Below are positions 55,757 to 64,000 of a stretch of 64,000 bases of DNA, in pieces (position 1 is the first letter of the stretch; each line of letters opens with the position of its first letter). A program made the translations under genes and the position numbers. Origin of the DNA: Ryuthela nishihirai (Eukaryota > Arthropoda > Arachnida > Araneae > Heptathelidae); the NCBI GenBank assembly GCA_038380435.1, contig JAWZYU010000028.1:20630201-20694200 (forward strand), written 5' to 3'. The notes under the pieces were generated by a model. It did not search any database, had not been told where the DNA came from, and worked only from the letters and a program-made list of their open reading frames with translations.

Positions 55757-55948
55757 CAGTCCCGTGGTCGAGTGGTTAGCGCACTTGACTAATGATCTAA
55801 GTGACCTGAATTCGAGAACCGGACAAGGCATGGACGCTTGTGTTGTTTTTCTGCTGAGGTCCTACCATCCTCATAGACCCTCTACTATGGCATATAAACT
55901 GATAGGCTCCTGTCAGACCTCTGTGGCAAGCAGCGGCTTGAGGGGATA
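55757..55948 (+). mobile_element. SINE-B copy
   Basis: GTCCCGTGGTCGAGTGGTTA head, a B box with changes (GAATTCGAGAACC), full body and AGCGGCTTGAGGGG end. Confidence 0.87.
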
Positions 55949-56411
55949 TTTATTTATTTATATTTTACTCTTCTTTATTAAAAACTAATAGATTTAAATA
56001 AATATTGAAACTGTTGTATTCTATTTCTTGCAGACATGCTACATAGCTTTTAGTGACAACTGAGATTTGTTTTGCAAAACTGAGATGAGGTAATAAGTTT
56101 AATTGTTTTAAAAAATGCGAATTTGTTTACAAACTGAAAAGAGTTTAGAAGATTATTTAAGGAAAACCAAAATAAACTTGTATAAATGAATATTGAAACA
56201 ACAAACGTAACTAAATGCCTAAAATAAAAATATACTTATATACGTATATACCTCATATATACTTGTGTAATATACTTACTTACATAATATATTCACTATA
56301 ATCGAAGTAACTAGCTTTTAAAAATATCAAATATTATTTATCACACAAATCTAAAGGTATTTTGAAAACATTTGTAAAGAATGCAGTTATACTAATGTAT
56401 CTGACGTTCTA
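55949..56411. other. AT-rich spacer
   Basis: No gene. TATATACTTA-type microsatellite-like sequence around 56,230-56,290. Confidence 0.4.
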
Positions 56412-56735
56412 GGTTGGGTTGTTTTACCTCTGAGCGGCACTTTTTTGCACACCATGGGCTAAATGGCCAGGTCACATGGACCCCGAAGGCTCAGAGAAGG
56501 TTGGGGGAGGGGACCCACTGGAACAGCTGTTGGGAGACAGATGGTAGCCTCCCGTCAAGGCCATCCAACTTTTCTTTAACGTGCACAGGGTATGGCTCTC
56601 CCATACACGGGGCCACGGCTTAACGTCCCATCCGACGGACGGCGGCCTTTCCAAGCCCATCGGTGTCCCCTACTGACCGTGGGCAGGGCGGGGAATTTTT
56701 GCGGAGATAAATCTCAACGCTGACCCAGCTGGGAC
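56412..56735 (-). mobile_element. SINE-A copy, head-truncated
   Basis: Reverse, ending at GACCCAGCTGGGAC, so the tRNA-like head is missing. TSD GTATCTGACGTTCTA / GTATCAGACGTTCTA (left about 56,397; right 56,736). Confidence 0.9.
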
Positions 56736-56962
56736 GTATCAGACGTTCTAAGGTTATAAAAGTATAAAGCATTTTACAGCTGAATTTATAAAATCAGAAA
56801 CATGTTTAAATACCACTTCTAATCTCCTATAGATTATTAAATACTTTTGTAAAATACTATATGAAGACTAAAATTATTTAAGATGAATAATGATGCTAAT
56901 AAGGAAATAAATGACTGAACTTCAACCTTGGTTTTGGCAACAAATCATTCTAAGTCTAAAAA

Positions 56963-57469
56963 CAGTGGTTCTCAATGGGGGCGTTTTAAATACAGTGGAC
57001 CTTCGTTATAGCGCTGCTCGCTCTACCGCGCACTCGGTTATAGCGCGGGCGATGTTCGCGATAAGTTCAAACATATTTATACAGTCCGTGCTGCGTTAGT
57101 GAGTATCGCATTTTATTATTACTGCGTATTGAGTAATTGTGTATGTATTGAGTTCCTGCATGTATTTTGAATAGTGTTTAATTATTGTATGCATGATGAG
57201 TAAAAGAAAAGCTTACAGTGTGAAATTTATTGTGTCGCCACCGCGCCGCTTGGTATAACGCGGTTCACCTTATAACGCGGGTGTTGTTTCCCGCCCGACA
57301 TGCGCGTTATATCGGGGGTCCACTGTACTACTACTACTAAATCTGTATATATATATACATATATGTGTGTATAATGTTTCCCAATCAGTTTTATAGGAAA
57401 AAAATCATATAATTTTCATGAAGGGGTAAAAGGGAGCGTAGAGCCCGTAAAGGTTGGAAAAACAATGCA
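56963..57469. mobile_element. possible hAT element (CAGTGGTTCTCAATGGGGG end), interrupted
   Basis: The left end CAGTGGTTCTCAATGGGGGC is a typical hAT end of the same wording as the satellite monomer. A degraded inverse may be AAAGGTTGGAAAAACAATG at about 57,451-57,469. The 8-bp TSD was not verified. Confidence 0.4.
56993..57325. mobile_element. pogo/Tigger-like MITE with TA target
   Basis: Ends CAGTGGACCTTCGTTATAGC and, inverted, GCGTTATATCGGGGGTCCACTG, flanked by TA (56,991-56,992; 57,326-57,327). Subterminal GCGCGGG/CGCGG repeats are typical of pogo-like elements. 333 bp, non-coding. Confidence 0.85.
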
Positions 57470-57729
57470 TTAACTTCTGATAGACGGAAGAACAAAACTT
57501 TATCAATTGCCATCTTTTTCTTTAAAATGCAACAGAGTAGAAAATTAATAAATGCTTAAAACTAATAAAGATCACAATAACAGAAGACTGTATGTAAAAA
57601 CACATAATCATTTGTTGTAGCTTTAAGACTCTAAAGAATAAGAGTATCAGGAGTAGTGTTGGTATTCTAAGAGAAAGGAAGAGAGTGGCTCATAGAAAAG
57701 AATCCATTGAGTAGTTGTTAGAAGACAGG

Positions 57730-58117
57730 TTGGTTGGTTGTTTTACCTCTGAGCGGCACTTTTTTGCACACCATGGGCCAAATGGCCAGGTCACATGGAC
57801 CCCGAAGGCTCAGAGAAGGTTGGGGGAGGGGACCCACTGGAATAGCTGTTGGGAGACAGATGGTAGCCTCCCGTCAAGGCCATCCAGTGTGTTCTTTACT
57901 AGCACAGGGTATGTCTCTCCCGTACACGGATCATGGCTTAATGTCCCATCCGATGGACGGCGGCCTTTCCAAGCCCATCGGTGTTCCCTACTGACCGTGG
58001 GCAGGGCGGGGAATTTTGCGGAGATAAATCTCAACGCTGACCCAGCTGGGACTCAAACCTGGGAACTACTGATTACGAGCCTGGCGCGCTACCGACTGAG
58101 CCCCCACCCCCGCCCCC
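57730..58117 (-). mobile_element. SINE-A copy
   Basis: Reverse, with TTGGTTGGTTG at the tail. TSD TTAGAAGACAG / TTAGAAGATAG (57,719; 58,118). Confidence 0.92.
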
Positions 58118-58290
58118 TTAGAAGATAGAAAAAAGTTTCCAGTCATGATCTCCTAAGAATGTTCGTTAATGTTCATTGAACAGAAAATAAGCAGAATTTT
58201 TCTCCTCGTGGGGGGGGGGGATCAAAAATAAAATATGTTTCCGCTTTTTCTGATAACTTTTAATGATTTTTTTTTTTCTTGTAACAAAGG

Positions 58291-58472
58291 TAGTGCCCGT
58301 AACCAAGTGGTTAACACCCTTGACTACTGATCAAAGTGATCTGGGTTCGAGCCCGGGCATGGATATTTGTGTTGTTTTCTGCTGAGGTCGTGCTATCCTC
58401 ACAGACCTTCTACTATGGCGTATAAACTGCCAGGCTCCTGTCAGAACCTCTGTGGCAAGCAGCTGCTTCAGG
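58291..58472 (+). mobile_element. SINE-B copy
   Basis: Head TAACCAAGTGGTTAACACCC, B box GGGTTCGAGCCCGGG, body to GCAGCTGCTTCAGG, then a T/A tail. Confidence 0.88.
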
Positions 58473-58526
58473 TTTTTTTATTTATTTATAAAAAAGTAAT
58501 ATATCTCCTTTATTCCTTCTCCCCAA

Positions 58527-58620
58527 CCTCTGAGTACGCTCCTGGCACAGAGTATGGCTCTTTTACACACGGGACCACGTATTAGCGTCTCATCCAAAGG
58601 ATGCCAGCTTTTCTAAGCAA
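58527..58620 (-). mobile_element. old, strongly diverged SINE-A fragment
   Basis: GTATGGCTCTTTTACACACG, GGACCACG, TAGCGTCTCATCC and GGATGCCAGCTTTTCTAAGC follow the SINE-A body in order with many substitutions. This indicates an older subfamily. Confidence 0.65.
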
Positions 58621-58825
58621 TAGGATGTCTATTGCTTAGAAATGTCTATTGCTTAGAATTATGCAGTAGTGCACTAGTCGTGAGACTAGTGCACTTACTG
58701 CTTACGCAACCCTCGCTCCAATACACACAAATATCTTTCATGTTTTTATAGATTAAGAACTGGTTTTCCAAATTTAAACTAATACCTTATTAAAATAAAG
58801 AAACAAAATAACAAAAATCACGAAA

Positions 58826-59068
58826 TTGTCCTTTATCTCTACAATTGAAACAATTTCTCATTCTATTTTGAATTGTCCGAAATATATTTCACAATTTTTT
58901 CAAAATCTAAAAAATCTTATTCTAAATGGTTGTACTCTAAACAATATTTTAAAAATTCCATCTACTTTTAACCAAGTTGTCTGTCTTAAAGAATTTTTTA
59001 AATTTCGTGATGCTTCAAATTTAATAAAATTTTATAATCCATTTTTTAACTATATTTTTCTAAACTAA
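58826..59068 (+). pseudogene. LINE C-terminal fragment (putative)
   Basis: The frame includes ETISHSILNCPKYISQFFQN and LNNILKIPSTFNQVVCLKEF, resembling the ETxxHxxLxCPxY motif near the end of many LINE ORF2 proteins. Short and isolated. Confidence 0.4.
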
Positions 59069-59084
59069 ATGACTCTTTCTTTCA

Positions 59085-59147
59085 TAAAGTGTAAAAAACT
59101 TTTTTACACTTTATGAAACTAAACTTTTTTTACACTTTATGAAACTT
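59085..59147. repeat. AT-rich inverted and direct repeat
   Basis: TTTCATAAAGTGTAAAAAA is followed by two inverted copies of it (TTTTTTACACTTTATGAAAC). Confidence 0.8.
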
Positions 59148-59274
59148 AACTCACTACCTTTCATGTTTTTCTGTACCATAAATTGCTGATTACTTTTTGA
59201 GTAAGAGGTGCTTGCTGACTGACCTCTCAGTTGTACGTAAAATAAATAAATACATAACTCTCGCTTCCAGTAGG

Positions 59275-59660
59275 GTTGGGTTGTTTTACCTCTGAGCGGC
59301 ACTTTTTTGCACACCATGGGCTAAATGGCCAGGTCACAAGGACCCCGAAGGCTCAGAGAAAGTTGGGGGAGGGGACCCACTGGAACAGCTGTTGGGAGAC
59401 AGATGGTAGCCTCCCGTCAAGGCCATCCAGAGTATTCTTTAACGTGCACAGGGTATGGCTCTCCCACATACGGGGTCACGGCTTAACGTCCCATCCGACG
59501 GACGGTGGCCTTTCCAAGCCCATCGATGTCCCCTACTGACCGTAGGCAGGGCGGGGAATTTTGCGGAGATAAATCTCAACGCTGACCCAGCTGGGACTCG
59601 AACCTGGGAACTACTGATTACGAGCCTGGAGCGCTACCGACTGAGACACCCCCGCCCGTC
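59275..59660 (-). mobile_element. SINE-A copy
   Basis: Reverse. TSD CTTCCAGTAGGG (left about 59,263; right 59,661). Confidence 0.92.
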
Positions 59661-59708
59661 CTTCCAGTAGGGAGAAGGATTCATTGGACAGTTATTAGAA
59701 TCCAGATT

Positions 59709-59800
59709 GTTTTCTAACATGCTGTGGGTATGGTTCTCTTGCATACAGGGTTAAAATGCAAGGTTCATTCAGCAGACGGCAGCTTTCCCAAGGAAACTAA
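59709..59800 (-). mobile_element. old, strongly diverged SINE-A fragment
   Basis: GGGTATGGTTCTCTTGCATACAGGG, then CAGCAGACGGCAGCTTTCCC, parallel to the SINE-A body. It sits just beyond a young SINE-A. Confidence 0.6.
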
Positions 59801-59940
59801 TTTTTATATTGATTGGTTTTATATGGATTTAAAATATTTTAGTGGCCCTCTTTTACCTCTGAATCTTATTACAGAGAAACACGTCAACTTAAAAATAACT
59901 TAGTCATTGGAGAGCGCACCTAACACCTAGGTTTGACAGT

Positions 59941-60328
59941 GTTGGGTTGTTTTACCTCTGAGCGGCACTTTTTTGCACACCATGGGCTAAATGACCAGGT
60001 CACATGGATCCCGAAGGCTCAGAGAAGGTTGGGGGAGGGGACCCACTGAAATTGCTGTTGGTGCACAGATGGTAGCCTCCCGTCAAGGCCATCCAACGTG
60101 TTCTTTAGCGTGCACAGGGTACGACTATCCCGCACACGGGGCCACGGTTTAACGTCCCATCCGACGGACGGCGGTTTTTCCAAGCCCAACGGTGTCCCCT
60201 ACTGACCGTGGGCAGGGCGGGGAATTTTGCGGAGATAAATCTCAACGCTGACCCAGCTGGTACTCGAACCTGGGAACTCACAGATTACGAGCCTGGCGCG
60301 CTACCGACTGAGCCCCCCCCCCCCCCCC
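59941..60328 (-). mobile_element. SINE-A copy
   Basis: Reverse, head end drifting into a long C-run (GAGCCCCCCCCC). The TSD is not clear. Confidence 0.88.
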
Positions 60329-60473
60329 TCCCTTCATCTTAATCTATTATGCTAACTTCTGTGAAGCATAAACCTGATGTTCAGATGAAACCATCTCATC
60401 ATCAAGTTCATTAAGTGAAGCTTTATTTTCAGTACATTAATTACATAAACGATGATTATTTTTTCTCACTCAC

Positions 60474-60617
60474 CTAGCCCAGAGTCATAAGGTCGCATTA
60501 GACTCAAATAGCTTCCACTGTGCGCCTTCCTCAACGGAGCGTGAAAGGGCTGCTGATGTGGCTGTCGTTTAGGAAATTTCGGCACTCGAGCACTCAGTCC
60601 GCAGTAGTAAGGGTCAT
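60474..60617 (-). CDS. host gene exon B, 144 bp, unknown product
   Basis: On the minus strand TTTTATTCCAG precedes the exon and CTAG|GTGAGTGAG follows it, both good splice sites. The open frame reads DPYYCGLSARVPKFPKRQPH, then QQPFHAPLRKAHSGSYLSLM, then RPYDSGL. It begins in phase 1, exactly as required to continue exon A (62,140-62,221), the junction codon being G|AT for Asp. The composition is basic, proline- and tyrosine-rich, suggesting an unstructured or scaffold-like cytoplasmic region. I cannot name the gene. Its other exons lie outside the window or were not recognised. Confidence 0.75.
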
Positions 60618-60879
60618 CTGGAATAAAAGAGGGAAATATTTGTAATTGATTGAAAGTCTTATGAAAAATAAGAATAGTTCTTTGATGATTTAGATTCGTT
60701 TCATTTTCTTCTAATCTGTCATTCGAATTAGGAATATATAAAGATATTTTCGAAAATGTGTATCGTTTTATTCTTCAGGCAAACAATGCAGGAAAACAGC
60801 AGCAAAAGTGATAAAAAGTTTAACAAAAACTTCACGGTACTTAGAAATATTAGATGATAATAAAAAAATGTTAATGTTA

Positions 60880-61280
60880 AGTTGCCAGATCACTAATTTC
60901 TAAAAAAATCGCTGCCAGATATTTTTTCTGAATTCTGTAATCAACTATAGTTTTCGGATACTTTTTTGAGCGACTGTAGGTGGTCATATTATTTTGATAC
61001 TAGATCGTGTGGGCTCACTCACGAAAATATTAAGCGTGTGCAGTTACCGTTCACAGCAAACTGGGGCGTGTGCAGTAACTGCACACGCTCCAGTTTGCTG
61101 TGAACGGTAACTGGAGCGTGTACAGTTGCTGTACACGCTCCAGATATTTTTCCTGAATTCTGTAATCACGTGACACGAAGGTTGCCAGACCACTAATTTC
61201 TAAAAAAAAATCGTTGCCAGATATTTTTTCTGAATTCTGTACTCAACCATAGTGTTCGGATACTTTTTTGAGCGACTGTA
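60880..61280. mobile_element. palindromic Tc1-like MITE pair in the intron
   Basis: The same family as 22,680: inverted ends GGATACTTTTTTGAGCGACT GTA at about 60,957 and 61,258, internal GGAGCGTGTACAGTTGCTGT inverted pairs and CACGTGACACGAAGG. It lies between exons A and B, not affecting the splice sites. Confidence 0.78.
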
Positions 61281-61349
61281 GAGATGGGAGAAACATTTAC
61301 AGGGAGTAGGTTTGATTCTCATCACGACTGCCAGTAATGGTCTTTTAGC

Positions 61350-61995
61350 ATATGACTGAACTAATAAACGATTCCTTAGAGATAAATTTAAAACTCAGAC
61401 AAAAGACTTCAATCTTATCTGTTATTTTGCCCCCAACGAAAGCTCTGATGAGAAGGAGAATGATGTATTTACAGAACCTTCAGGATATTTTGAATTCTGT
61501 CAAAGAAGAAGATATTACTATTGTGCTAGGTGGCTTGGGTTGGGTTGTTTTACCTCTGAGCGGCACTTTTTTGCACGCCATGGGCTAAATGGCCAGGTCA
61601 CAAGGACCACGAAGGCTCACAGAAGGTTGGGGGAGGGGACCCACTGGAACAGCTGTTGGGAGACAGATGGTAGCCTTCCGTCAAGGCCATCCTGCGTGTT
61701 CTTTAACGTGTACAGGGTATGGTTCTCCCGCACACGGGGCCACGGCTTAACGTCCTATCCGACGGACGGCGGCCTTTCCAAGCCCATCGGTGTCCCCTAC
61801 TGACCGTGGGCAGGGCGGGGAATTATTGCGGAGATAAATCTCAACGCTGACCCAGCTGGGACTCGAACCTGGGAACTACAGATTACGAGCCTGGCGCGCT
61901 ACCGACTGAGCCACCCCGCCCCATTGTGCTAGGTGGCTTCAGTGCCCAAATTACTACTGATTCTGATCTTTGGAGAGAGTCTTTAAAAAATAAAA
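61350..61995 (+). pseudogene. RTE-like LINE endonuclease fragment in the intron
   Basis: LRQKTSILSVILPPTKA ... LQNLQDILNSVKEEDITIVL then GGF-SAQITTDSDLWRESL matches the endonuclease segment VYAPT...VMGDFNA. of RTE-type LINEs. The Asp and Asn of the GDFNA box are changed (GGFSA). Split by SINE-A at 61,537-61,922. Confidence 0.65.
61537..61922 (-). mobile_element. SINE-A copy
   Basis: Reverse. Perfect 17-bp TSD ATTGTGCTAGGTGGCTT (61,520; 61,923), inside the LINE fragment. Confidence 0.93.
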
Positions 61996-62139
61996 ATTCG
62001 ACTACTTGAGGAAGTTTCATCTGAATAAAATAGAAATCCCTTGAGTTGCGCATTATTTTTACAGATGTTATTTTTCCTTCAGAATCGACTTTTATGCAAA
62101 TAAACACAGTCGTATAAATATTTTGATATCTGCACTTAC

Positions 62140-62221
62140 CATAGATACCTGAAGTTTTGCTCCTCGTGTTGCGAACATCAGGAAAGTTGAAACGAGAATT
62201 GTCTTTGTCTTCGTAATCAGG
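62140..62221 (-). CDS. host gene exon A, 82 bp, unknown product
   Basis: Minus strand: a T-rich tract and TTGTTGCAG before the exon, and TATG|GTAAGTGCA after it. Reads PDYEDKDNSRFNFPDVRNTR then SKTSGIY plus one base. Spliced to exon B this gives ...SGIYDDPYYCGL... with no frame break. Acidic start, no recognised domain. The frame remains open upstream (LFNLLQ), but the acceptor makes that intronic. Confidence 0.75.
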
Positions 62222-62444
62222 CTGCAACAAATTGAAAAGATTTAGATGAAGCTCTTTACCTACTAAAGGGCTGCTCATTTTATCGCATTATGTTACTCAT
62301 TCTGTTTTAGAATAGTTAAAGAACGGTGTAATTAGAAAATATTTCCTCGTCTTTCTTCATCAAAGCTTGGTACTCCACTTTTCTACTAGAAATTCGATTT
62401 ACCTGAGCAAGTTATTCTCGCACATTTTTAAAATGGCCAAGGAT

Positions 62445-62834
62445 TGAATTGGATTGTTTTACCTCTGAGCGGCACTTTTTTGCACACCATGGGCTAAATG
62501 GCCAGGCCACAAGAACCCCGAAGGCTCAGAGAAGGTTGGGGGAGGGGACCCACTGGAACAACTGTTGGGAGACAGATGGTAGCCTCCAGTCAAGACCATT
62601 CAGCGTGTTCTTTAACGTGCACAGGGTATGGCTCTCCCGCACACGGGGCCACGGCTTAACATCCCATCCGACGGACGGCGGCCTTTACCAAGCCCATCGG
62701 TGTCCCCCTACCCACCGTGGGCAGGACGGGGAAATTTTGCGGAGATAAATCTCAACGCTGACCCAGCTGGGACTCGAACCTGGGAACTACAGATTACGGG
62801 CCTGGCGCGCTACCGACTGAGACACCCCCGCCCC
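62445..62834 (-). mobile_element. SINE-A copy
   Basis: Reverse. TSD AAAATGGCCAAGGAT / AAAATGGCCAAGGAA (about 62,430; 62,835). Confidence 0.92.
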
Positions 62835-62849
62835 AAAATGGCCAAGGAA

Positions 62850-63266
62850 TCATTGAACCTTTCAGAAGACTTCGCTGAAATTTGTGTTGCTCTTAAAAAA
62901 CGATAAGGATGAAAAGGAGGTGATAAAAATGCACAAAGATTCATACAACTTAAAAACTTCACATCACTATAGCCAGACACATACACAGAATTTAATTTCG
63001 GGAAGGGGGGTCCGAGTATTTCGTTTTCGGGGGTCTGAGAATAAGACCTGAGTAGGGTTTTCCATCTACTAAAATATTCCACTGAACAGGAAAGGTTAAA
63101 ATGATATTCTATATGGAATGGAATTTTATTGTTTTTCACAAAATAACGTTATAAACACAGCATGAGGTTTCAATAATTCGATTTCATTGTAATGGAACAG
63201 AAAGCAGACTTGATCACAACGATATATCTCGCATTGGAATCAACTCAGAGTAAGTACTTCTTTCAT
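62850..63266. other. spacer upstream of exon A, no gene recognised
   Basis: Open frames here carry no known motif. GGAAGGGGGGTCCGAGTAT at about 63,000 may be transposon debris. Confidence 0.4.
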
Positions 63267-63278
63267 CCCTTTGAAACA

Positions 63279-63660
63279 GGGCGGGGGTGGCTCAGTCGGT
63301 GGCGCGCCAGGCTCGTAATCTGCAGTTCTCAGGTTCGAGTCCCAGCTGGGTCAGCGTTGAGATTTATCTCCGCAAAATTCCCCGCCCTGCCCACGGTCAG
63401 TAGGGGACACCGATGGGCTTAAAAAGGCCGCCGTCCGTCGGATGGGACGTTAAGCCGTGGCCCCGTGTACGGGAGAGCCATACCCTGTGCACGTTAAAGA
63501 ACACGCTGGATGGCCTTGATGGGAGGCTACCATCTGTCTCCCAACAGCTGTTCCAGTGGGTCCCCTCCCCCAACCTTCTCTGAGCCTTCGGGGTCCATGT
63601 GACCTGGCCATTTAGCCCATGGTGTGCAAAAAAGTGCCGTTCAGAGGTAAAACAACCCAA
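63279..63660 (+). mobile_element. SINE-A copy
   Basis: Forward. Perfect 12-bp TSD CCCTTTGAAACA (63,267-63,278; 63,661-63,672). Confidence 0.94.
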
Positions 63661-63880
63661 CCCTTTGAAACACATCCTTTGGACGTTAATAACACCAGCG
63701 GCTGCTATATATACGTATTTTTGCATACAGCAATAAAGTGAACATTTACGAATTTTTTATAGTTTTTTTTTTTACTTTTAATGTCGGACATAAAAAAATA
63801 TGCGGCTAAAATAAAATTATACACAGACAAACTGTTTTGGATTTCAAAGCAGGTAGACAAAGTTTGAGATTTAGTAAAAG

Positions 63881-63977
63881 GGTTGGGTTGTTTTACCTCT
63901 GAGCGGCACTTTTTTGCACACCATGGGCTAAATGGCCACGTCACATGGACCCCGAAGTCTCAGAGAAGGTTGGGGGT
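63881..63977 (-). mobile_element. SINE-A copy, cut short
   Basis: Reverse tail and part of the body, stopping at AAGGTTGGGGG where another SINE-A begins. Confidence 0.88.
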
Positions 63978-64000
63978 TTGGGTTGTTTTACCTCTGAGCG
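63978..64000 (-). mobile_element. SINE-A copy running off the window
   Basis: GGGTTGTTTTACCTCTGAGC, the reverse tail of a further copy, inserted in or joined to the previous one. Confidence 0.85.

Noticed and set aside
5392..63726. Recurrent 70-130-codon frames (WTPKAQRRLGEGTHWNSCW..., MALPHTGPRLNVPSDGRRPF...)
   Set aside because: They are translations of SINE-A in both orientations and extend randomly into flanking DNA. Frames are broken by the usual SINE indels and have no independent conservation.

Overview
This is a repeat-dense piece of an animal nuclear genome, most likely an arthropod and possibly an arachnid. The evidence is the absence of operons, spliced exons with GT/AG borders, tRNA- and 5S-rRNA-derived SINEs with target-site duplications (TSDs), LINE reverse transcriptases, DUF4817-type, Tc1, hAT and pogo-like DNA transposons, and Helitron ends. 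Species is not determined. I see only one well-supported host gene: two in-phase exons on the minus strand at 60.5-62.2 kb. I also see a degraded PSMD5-like pseudogene, and almost everything else is mobile or tandem DNA.

Layout. 0-10.7 kb: a DUF4817 transposon end, a ZMYM-type hAT transposase remnant, a Helitron 3' end, a hAT MITE, the PSMD5-like pseudogene cut by SINEs, and a dead Tc1 transposase. 11.8-32.6 kb: a tandem segmental duplication. Each unit contains a hAT-type element filled by a 128-bp satellite (about 55 monomers in unit 1, about 20 in unit 2), nested SINEs and palindromic Tc1-like elements. 35.5-37.2 kb: a broken single-exon ORF of a multicopy arthropod family. 37.4-42.3 kb: a minus-strand Jockey-like LINE split by an RTE-like LINE, a 5S-headed SINE and tRNA-headed SINEs. 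42.7-53 kb: hairpin MITEs, SINEs, LINE scraps, several short tandem arrays and long AT-rich spacers. 53.6-59.9 kb: mariner-, pogo- and SINE-type elements. 60.4-62.3 kb: the two host exons, with MITE, LINE and SINE insertions in their intron. The last 1.5 kb is again SINE.

The dominant repeat, here called SINE-A (about 385 bp, roughly 30 copies, both strands), has a tRNA-like head (A box, B box, anticodon arm closest to tRNA-Met) and a GC-rich body ending in a CAACCC-type tail. SINE-B has a different tRNA-like head. One copy of the SINE-B body carries a 5S rRNA head instead. SINE-C is a third tRNA-like family. Many copies have clear TSDs, so the insertion order can be read directly.

The most interesting observations are: (1) a satellite whose monomer is a copy of the terminal inverted repeat of the hAT element that contains it; (2) exchanged SINE flanks showing that SINE-SINE recombination built the tandem duplication; (3) the 5S-headed SINE-B; and (4) a 137-bp direct repeat exactly flanking one SINE.
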